Origin: CALEUX01 sp037439945 | GTDB taxonomy: Bacteria; Bacteroidota; Bacteroidia; Bacteroidales; Marinilabiliaceae | Assembly: GCA_037439945.1 (NCBI GenBank) | Contig: JBBIVA010000057.1 | Location: 1 to 21,989, forward strand | Direction of reading: 5' to 3' | Length of the DNA: 21,989 nt | Shown: positions 16,597 to 21,989 of the stretch, piece after piece | Layout of the letters: the number at the start of each line of letters is the position of its first letter | Position numbering within the stretch: the stretch's first letter is position 1 | Position numbers and translations under genes: made by a program | The notes under the pieces: generated by a model | Seen by the model: the letters and a program-made list of their open reading frames with translations, nothing else | What the model was told of the DNA's origin: nothing | Database searches by the model: none

Positions 16597-16664
16597 TTAC
16601 TGGCTCTGATTATTACAGAAAAGCTTAAACCTGTTGGGTTTTAGAACAAAATAATATTTTTTTA

Positions 16665-17222
16665 ATGGCAGATGTATTAATTTTTACTTCATATCTCGAT
16701 AATTCAGGCCAGCCAAAGCAGGTTTATTCACTGGTTGATTATATTTCAGGAAAAAAGAATGTAAATTGTACTGTTTTTGCAGGTTTCGAGGATAAACCAC
16801 AATATTATGATCAATTAATAAGAGAAAAGGTTAATAAATTAATTAAAAAAAATGTTACTGAACATCCGGTTCGTATTATTAATTATCTTACCCGTAAAAG
16901 TAAAGCCTTAAGAAAGTTGTTTCTTTTCTCTGGTTTGCAGAAACAGATAAAAAAAAGCACATCATTTCACGTTTTTGGTATATCGGTATTCAATTTTATT
17001 CATAAGAATATCAAATTTAACCACGTTTACCTTTGGCATAATACAAGTATGATCCAATATACTGACGATGAAAATGCATTTGTATTTCCAAGGTTTGAAA
17101 GAAACGTTTTGTCCAAAATAACATTTGTGGTTGTGCATTCATCAATGGTTGATGAATTGGTTAAACATTATGGAAGCAACGTTAGAATAATCTCTTTTAA
17201 ACTCTTTTATAATGATAAATAA
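16665..17222 (+). CDS. N-terminal half of a split GT-B glycosyltransferase
   Basis: A 185-residue product that looks like only the acceptor-binding N-terminal Rossmann half of a GT4/GT1-type glycosyltransferase. It begins with MADVLIFTSYLDNSGQPKQ (a hydrophobic strand and the usual glycine loop) and runs through VYLWHNTSM (126-134) to ITFVVVHSSMVDELVKHYG (151-169), the classic end of the N-lobe. It stops just where the inter-domain linker should begin. The following ORF starts inside its last codons (11-base overlap) and supplies the C-lobe in the +1 frame. Removing a single base around 17215-17219 would fuse them into a normal protein of about 355 residues. It is either a frameshifted gene, an assembly error, or a true two-subunit enzyme. 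Confidence 0.6.
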   Translation: MADVLIFTSYLDNSGQPKQVYSLVDYISGKKNVNCTVFAGFEDKPQYYDQLIREKVNKLIKKNVTEHPVRIINYLTRKSKALRKLFLFSGLQKQIKKSTSFHVFGISVFNFIHKNIKFNHVYLWHNTSMIQYTDDENAFVFPRFERNVLSKITFVVVHSSMVDELVKHYGSNVRIISFKLFYNDK

Positions 17223-17739
17223 GCTCGTTTTGGTTAGTCGTATAGATTTTGATAAATGGTTTCATTTGCCATTTGTAATGGCTCTAAAATCAGAGCGCAT
17301 TAGAAAGCTGGGTGTTGAAATCCATCTTATTGGGCCATCATCGCCCCTAACTGAGCGAATTTTAAATATGGAATTACGTTTTACCGAAACACAAGATTTC
17401 GTAGTCAGGCACAACAAATCAATCCCAATGGCAGAGATTTTTAAGCAATACTCGGAATCAAGCTTATTTGTGGCCGATTCAGTTTATGATTATCTGGGCT
17501 ATTATTGTGCAGATGTTATAACGGCCGGTTGTATGCTTACTTGTTATAATATTGGGTTCAGGGAAATTCCTGCCAGCCTTATGTTTGCAAATACCCTGGC
17601 CCAGCTTGAAGATAATATATACAGGGTAATTGCAAACGAATCTGATAGTAAGAAATTAAAACATTTGAATGAGTTGATGGCAAAAGAATACTCTTTAAAT
17701 GATGCTGATAAAGCATTGCTCGATAGCATAATATTGTGA
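17212..17739 (+). CDS. C-terminal half of a split GT-B glycosyltransferase
   Basis: A 175-residue product that starts directly at the first strand of a GT-B donor lobe: KLVLVSRIDFDKW (4-16) corresponds to the LVxVGRLxxxKG motif of GT4 enzymes. It continues through VEIHLIGPSS and a segment DYLGYYCADVITAGC, which aligns with the usual ExxGxxxxEAxAxG phosphate/nucleotide-sugar motif. Both glutamates of the Ex7E motif appear as aspartate here (D-x7-D). The ATG overlaps the stop of the N-terminal half (ATGATAAATAA), an arrangement that could allow translational coupling, but there is no other ribosome site. It ends with TGA, which shows that TGA is a working stop in this operon. Alone it would have no acceptor domain. 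Confidence 0.6.
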   Translation: MINKLVLVSRIDFDKWFHLPFVMALKSERIRKLGVEIHLIGPSSPLTERILNMELRFTETQDFVVRHNKSIPMAEIFKQYSESSLFVADSVYDYLGYYCADVITAGCMLTCYNIGFREIPASLMFANTLAQLEDNIYRVIANESDSKKLKHLNELMAKEYSLNDADKALLDSIIL

Positions 17740-17776
17740 TTGGTAACTAAACATAATTAATTTATTAATTTGGTTT

Positions 17777-18883
17777 ATGAGTGAATCTGCAGTTAAGAAA
17801 AAACATTACGATTACTTTGATTTCCTAAAAGCTATAGCAATTTATCTTGTTGTTATTTCGCATTTTAATAATATGCATTTTGACTTGATAAATGAAAATG
17901 GATTCATTGTACATCTTAATTATTTTTTAAGGTCAATATTTGCCGTCTCGGTTCCAATGTTCCTTTTTATAAATGGTGCATTGCTAATAACTAAAACTGA
18001 CCTTGGTTTAAAGAAGCATATTATTAAAACTCTTAAAATTTTTTGGGTTTTTTTAGTTTGGGGCTTTATAACAATAATTGCCCTGCTGTATATCAGAAAC
18101 GAAAACTGGTCAATTTCTGAGATTTTAAAGGCCGTATGGAATATTGAAAAGGGATGGATAAACCACCTTTGGTTTCTCGAAGCTTTAATTATAATATATA
18201 TATTCTTCCCTTTTTTATATAGTTCCTTTAAAAACCACCTTTCAAGTTTCTATTTCTTTTTGGTTTGTGTATTGGTTTTTACATTTGGAAATACCCTGGT
18301 AAACGATTTTTTAAATGTCATTTCATTCTTTACCAGCGAGTATAAAGATTTATATTTTGAAATTAATTTATATAAAGGTCTTAATCCTTTTAAAGGAATT
18401 TACGGATATACAATAGGTTATTTCATGTTGGGCGGGGTTTTGTTTTATTATCGTGATTACCTCCTTGATAAAAAAATATTCCGGCTCTTGTCACTTATAT
18501 TAATTCCTGTATCAATGATGGTTTTATATCTATACGGGTATATGGTTTCAGTTAAAACAAACGAAACATGGAATTCGGTATGGTACGGTAAAGATTTTAT
18601 ATTTACGCTTATAAATGTTGCTGCCATTTTTACTTTATCGCTTAAGTACACTCATAAAGGAATAATTGGAAAGGGAATTAAAGTAATTGGTGAAAACTCA
18701 TTGGGCATATATTTAATTCATGTAATTATAGGAGAAATTTTTTATCCACACTTTATAAAAATGGACCTTTCTGCCAATATTTTGGTTAACCTTCTATTTG
18801 TTTTTGTAATTCTCATAATATCACTGCTTGTAGCTTTGGTAATGAAGAAAATTCCATATGTAAGGAGTTTACTTTTGGCTTAA
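17777..18883 (+). CDS. Membrane acyltransferase, AT3 family (WecH-like)
   Basis: A 368-residue polytopic protein of the acyltransferase-3 family, the second in the window. It opens with HYDYFDFLKAIAIYLVVISH (10-29, His29 at the catalytic position), followed by VSVPMFLFINGALL (58-71), a NHLWFLEAL segment near 128-136 and about ten hydrophobic helices. The Arg found in the TFRIP motif of the other AT3 protein is not in the same place here, so the two are not close duplicates. Short AT3 proteins transfer acetyl or related groups to glycan hydroxyls. It lies 37 bases after the split glycosyltransferase and 43 before the aminotransferase, within the operon. The acceptor may be the amino sugar repeat made here (inferred). 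Confidence 0.8.
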   Translation: MSESAVKKKHYDYFDFLKAIAIYLVVISHFNNMHFDLINENGFIVHLNYFLRSIFAVSVPMFLFINGALLITKTDLGLKKHIIKTLKIFWVFLVWGFITIIALLYIRNENWSISEILKAVWNIEKGWINHLWFLEALIIIYIFFPFLYSSFKNHLSSFYFFLVCVLVFTFGNTLVNDFLNVISFFTSEYKDLYFEINLYKGLNPFKGIYGYTIGYFMLGGVLFYYRDYLLDKKIFRLLSLILIPVSMMVLYLYGYMVSVKTNETWNSVWYGKDFIFTLINVAAIFTLSLKYTHKGIIGKGIKVIGENSLGIYLIHVIIGEIFYPHFIKMDLSANILVNLLFVFVILIISLLVALVMKKIPYVRSLLLA

Positions 18884-18926
18884 GAAAAACTAATTCTGAA
18901 ATTATCATTCTAAAATTTATGAGAAT

Positions 18927-20033
18927 ATGGATGTAAAATTTTTGGATTTAAAAAAGGTTAACGAACCATATTTTCCGGAAATTATACAAGCCACCAGGGA
19001 ATTTCTTGAACACGGGTGGTATATATTAGGAAAAGGAGTAAATGCTTTTGAGAAAGATTATGCCGGCTATTGCGGTACCAGGCATTGTATTGGAGTAAGT
19101 AATGGGCTTGATGCACTTCGATTGATCTTTGAAGGTTGGAAAGCATTGGGTAAATTAAATAATGGCGATGAAGTAATAGTGCCTGCAAATACTTATATAG
19201 CATCAATACTGGCAATTACACAAAGCGGTTTGGTTCCTGTTTTGGTTGAGCCGGATTGTAAAACCTATAACATTGACCCAAATTTGATTGAAACAGCAAT
19301 TACAAAAAAAACCAAGGCAGTTTTAGCTGTTCATCTTTATGGTCAGCTTGCCGATATGGAATCATTGAATGATATTGCCCAACGCTATAATTTAATGGTG
19401 GTTGAAGATGCAGCACAGTCACATGGGGCCATATTTAAAAATGGGAATAAGGCTGGTAATCTTTCAAATGCAGCAGGCCATAGCTTTTATCCCGGAAAAA
19501 ACCTGGGAGCCCTTGGAGATGCCGGCGCAGTAACCACAAACGATGATGAGTTGGCCCAGGCAATTACTGCTTTAAGAAACTATGGGTCGCATAAAAAATA
19601 TTACAATATTTACCAGGGGTTCAATATGCGGTTGGATGAAAATCAGGCCGCATGGCTACGTATTCGCCTAAAAGGTTTGGACGTTGAAACCCAAAGGCGT
19701 AGGGAAATTGCAGGGATGTATGATAAAGGGATAATGTTACAAGGGCTAACTCTTCCATTTGAGGCTCCCTACGGGAAACATGTGTACCATATTTACCCTG
19801 TTTTGTATGAGCAACGTGACAAACTTCAGGAATACCTTACCAGGCTTGGAATTCAAACAATGGTACACTATCCTTTGCCACCCCATAAACAGCAGGCTTT
19901 TAAAAATATAAACCATAAAAGTTACCCCGTAACCGAAAAGATACATGAACAGGAGTTAAGTTTGCCAATGAGCCCAGTTCACACTAATGAAGAGATACTT
20001 TATGTTATTGACTCTATTAATAAATTCAGATAG
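18927..20033 (+). CDS. fdtB: DegT/DnrJ/EryC1 sugar aminotransferase, probable dTDP-3-keto-sugar aminotransferase
   Basis: A 368-residue PLP-dependent aminotransferase of the DegT family. Visible motifs are FLDLKKVNEPY at the start, GVSNGLDALRL (56-66), GDEVIVPANTYIAS (80-93), VEDAAQSHGA (159-168, Asp161) and GHSFYPGKNLGALGDAGA (184-201), in which Lys191 is the Schiff-base lysine. GLDALRLIF and FYPGKNLGALGDAG are typical of the QdtB/FdtB subgroup that aminates 3-keto-6-deoxyhexoses, which agrees with the two WxcM-like cupins upstream. The product would be dTDP-3-amino-3,6-dideoxy-glucose or -galactose. It is cotranscribed with the acyltransferase and glycosyltransferases. The family assignment is strong; the exact sugar, and hence the symbol, is inferred from context. 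Confidence 0.8.
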   Translation: MDVKFLDLKKVNEPYFPEIIQATREFLEHGWYILGKGVNAFEKDYAGYCGTRHCIGVSNGLDALRLIFEGWKALGKLNNGDEVIVPANTYIASILAITQSGLVPVLVEPDCKTYNIDPNLIETAITKKTKAVLAVHLYGQLADMESLNDIAQRYNLMVVEDAAQSHGAIFKNGNKAGNLSNAAGHSFYPGKNLGALGDAGAVTTNDDELAQAITALRNYGSHKKYYNIYQGFNMRLDENQAAWLRIRLKGLDVETQRRREIAGMYDKGIMLQGLTLPFEAPYGKHVYHIYPVLYEQRDKLQEYLTRLGIQTMVHYPLPPHKQQAFKNINHKSYPVTEKIHEQELSLPMSPVHTNEEILYVIDSINKFR

Positions 20034-20140
20034 CCGGAATTTTTTATTTTGCAGGGCTAACCAAACCATTTATTACTTTTAGTTGGCCAAACAATATACT
20101 TTTATAAACCAGTTCTGTTAAAAGGTTCCAAAATATTGAT

Positions 20141-21043
20141 ATGCCAAAAATTTCAGTAATTATAACAACCTATAACCGTCCTGATTATTTGTCAGAGACA
20201 CTGGAAGCAATCTACAATCAAACCTATAGGGACTTTGAAGTTATATTGGTTGATGACGGTTCAAAAACCAATTACGCCGATTCTTATTTGGACAGGTATC
20301 CTGATTTGGTTCTTATTAAAAAGATTAACGGGGGGTTAAGTGCAGCAAGGAATAGTGGTGTAGAAAAATCAAATGGGGAGTGGATAGCATTTTGTGATGA
20401 TGATGATGTATGGGTGCATGATAAACTGGAAAGACAGGTTGAGGCTATGGGCCATGATGGTGAAGTGGGGTTAATCCACGGGAAAATTGAAATGATTGAC
20501 GGCAATAGTAAACGTTTAAAACCTGATTATTATAAGGATGGATTTTATTTCTTCCGACGTGGTAATGCCTTTCTAAAATCAATTGAGGTTGTTTTGGTAA
20601 AAAGTCCTACACCACTTATAAAAAGAGCAGTTTTTGAAAAAACCGGTGGTTTTAATGAAAATATTAAAGTTGGTGAAGATGTAGAGTTTTACATGAAAGC
20701 AGCATATTATACAAGGTTTTTATATATCGATAACGTTCTGGCAAAGTACAGGGTTCATAATCTCGGACAGCTTTCTCATAAAAAAACTGAGTACCTGTTA
20801 ATTACCCCATATTTAATGAGTTTTATAAAAAAAATAAGGCGGGAGATCACCCTGGTTCTCTATTTTAAAGCTCTTAGAGGTGTGGCAAGAAGACATATCT
20901 GGGAGTTGAATTACAATAACAAACGGTTAAAATTTAAGGATTTAATTCAACTCATTGGCATAAACCCTTTTTTATTTTTTGATTTAAAATCAATTCAACT
21001 TATATACAGGAATTTAAAAACCGATATTAATAAATTGCAGTAG
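20141..21043 (+). CDS. GT2-family glycosyltransferase
   Basis: A 300-residue GT-A fold glycosyltransferase of family 2. KISVIITTYNRPDYL (3-17) and FEVILVDDGS (32-41) form the UDP-binding start, NGGLSAARNSG (63-73) follows, and the metal-binding acidic cluster is CDDDDVW (85-91). The acceptor-side acidic pair is GEDVEF (178-183, Glu179/Asp180). The basic C-terminal tail from about 205 has no clear membrane helix, so it is probably a peripheral inner-membrane enzyme that adds one sugar to the growing lipid-linked oligosaccharide. It lies 107 bases after the aminotransferase and 21 bases before the interrupted GT14 gene. Donor and acceptor are not deducible. Confidence 0.85.
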   Translation: MPKISVIITTYNRPDYLSETLEAIYNQTYRDFEVILVDDGSKTNYADSYLDRYPDLVLIKKINGGLSAARNSGVEKSNGEWIAFCDDDDVWVHDKLERQVEAMGHDGEVGLIHGKIEMIDGNSKRLKPDYYKDGFYFFRRGNAFLKSIEVVLVKSPTPLIKRAVFEKTGGFNENIKVGEDVEFYMKAAYYTRFLYIDNVLAKYRVHNLGQLSHKKTEYLLITPYLMSFIKKIRREITLVLYFKALRGVARRHIWELNYNNKRLKFKDLIQLIGINPFLFFDLKSIQLIYRNLKTDINKLQ

Positions 21044-21064
21044 GTGAACAGTTTTGTAATTTAA

Positions 21065-21989
21065 ATGGAGAAAAGTTATATAATATTGGTGCACAAAGAA
21101 CCAGGGCAGGTAAAACGTTTAATTGAAAGGATTAATAATAGTGACTCCTGATTTTATGTTCATGTTGACAATAAGGTTGAAATAGGCCGGTCTATTGAAT
21201 TGTTGAAAGGAAATTCCAGGGTAATTTTTATTGAAAACAGAGTGGGTATAATTTGGGGTCATATAAGCATGACCTATGCCATATTTACTTGTATTGATAA
21301 AATAATCAACGATAACCGTAATGGTTACTCTATTTTATTAAGCAAACAGGATTATCCAATAAATAGCAAAAGCCTTATTAACAAATTTCTTAATGAAAAC
21401 AATGGTACCGATTTTATTGAAATAGTGCCCATTAAGGATATGTGGGCTAACCAATGGAGGATGAGATTATATGATTATTGGTTTTGTTTAAATGAGGTTA
21501 GGGAAAATGCAATTATTCTGCCAAATATTTTTAATCCCTCATTTTACAGAAAGAAAAACATCAGTCCTTTTTTCCGGATTTTGATAACAGATAAAAGGCT
21601 AAGTTTTAAATATGAAGTAATAAAGAATGTATTAAAACCACGTATTTATCCTAAAAATATGGAAACATTCGGGGGTTCAAACTGGTGGGCCTTAACCATT
21701 GAAACCCTGAATAAAATAATTTTTTTTGTTAGGGATAATAAAAAATTTATTGATTATCACAGATATACCCTCGCACCTGAAGAAATTATTTTTCAAACCA
21801 TTATATGTTATCTGATGAAAACTGGTAATGATATTAAAGTACTTGACACCCTTACTTATGCAAACTGGAAGAGAACAAATACACAACTTCCGGTAACTTT
21901 TACTTCAGCAGATTTTAACGAAATTATTTCACAACCGGAGGGTAAATTGCTTGCCAGTAAGTTTGATATTACCCTGGATGAAAAAATTC
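21065..21989 (+). pseudogene. GT14-like (core-2/I-branching) glycosyltransferase interrupted by TGA; cut by window end
   Basis: From ATG 21065 the frame reads MEKSYIILVHKEPGQVKRLI and meets TGA at 21149-21151 (codon 29), then stays open to the last base. After the stop the protein is typical of GT14 beta-1,6-N-acetylglucosaminyltransferase-like enzymes: FYVHVDNK directly follows the TGA, then LSKQDYPI, GGSNWWALT, APEEIIFQTII and a final LLASKFD, which is normally close to the C-terminus. The gene is thus almost complete apart from one stop codon. TGA ends other genes of this operon (at 16596 and 17739), so it is a real stop. The cause may be a nonsense mutation, a sequencing error or low-level readthrough. 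Restart at the next Met (about codon 69) would lose the first strands of the fold. Confidence 0.7.

Noticed and set aside
16838..16860. Eight-A tract as a phase-variation switch for the split glycosyltransferase
   Set aside because: The protein reads coherently through the tract until 17222, so the frame break is about 370 bases downstream and not caused by it.
21149..21151. TGA as a recoded sense codon (alternative code or selenocysteine)
   Set aside because: TGA terminates the genes ending at 16596 and 17739, where readthrough gives no sensible protein, and no selenocysteine-type enzyme or structured downstream element is evident.
21692..21886. 64-codon minus-strand ORF at the window end
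   Set aside because: It is antisense to the GT14-like frame, which carries clear family motifs across the same stretch.
1..21989. CRISPR arrays, tRNA or rRNA genes, complete insertion sequences
   Set aside because: No regular repeat-spacer pattern, no cloverleaf-like or rRNA-like stretch and no transposase were seen on either strand.

Overview
The window looks like a surface-polysaccharide (O-antigen or capsule type) biosynthesis and decoration locus from a member of the Bacteroidota. The evidence is low G+C DNA, almost no Shine-Dalgarno sequences, a candidate promoter of the phylum's TTTG/TAnnTTTG type, and a large secreted protein ending in what looks like a type IX secretion (T9SS) sorting domain. 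The family mix resembles Bacteroidia, perhaps Marinilabiliales-like, but the exact lineage is a guess.

Layout. 1-406: AT-rich non-coding DNA with nested inverted repeats. 407-1204 (+): a SAM-dependent methyltransferase. 1224-4487 (-): an operon-like array of three paralogous FemAB/BioF2-like acyl- or aminoacyltransferases. 4953-5966 (+): a membrane acyltransferase of the OafA/WecH type (AT3). 6159-7364 (-): a COG4091-like NAD(P)-dependent oxidoreductase with a SAF-like domain. 7890-12116 (+): a 1408-residue secreted protein with three SGNH-esterase/Ig modules. 12398-13336 (+): a further, distant FemAB/GNAT-like transferase. 13959-21989 (+): a dense operon encoding an ABC flippase-type exporter, two tandem WxcM/FdtA-like cupins, a GT-B glycosyltransferase split over two ORFs, a second AT3 acyltransferase, a DegT/FdtB-type sugar aminotransferase, a GT2 glycosyltransferase and a GT14-type glycosyltransferase interrupted by an in-frame TGA and cut by the window end.

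How it may work together (inference). The cupin ketoisomerase(s) and the aminotransferase would make a dTDP-3-amino-3,6-dideoxyhexose. Glycosyltransferases would build an oligosaccharide on a lipid carrier, and the ABC protein would flip it. The AT3 and FemAB-like enzymes and the methyltransferase would decorate it, and the T9SS-exported SGNH protein could trim O-acyl groups outside the cell. No dTDP-glucose synthesis genes (rmlA/rmlB) are visible, so the sugar precursor must come from elsewhere.

Most notable points: the first SGNH domain has lost its catalytic Ser, Asn and His while domains 2 and 3 keep them; one of the two tandem cupins has Tyr in place of a conserved active-site His; and two glycosyltransferase genes of the same operon carry apparent lesions (a frame break near 17212-17222 and a TGA at 21149).
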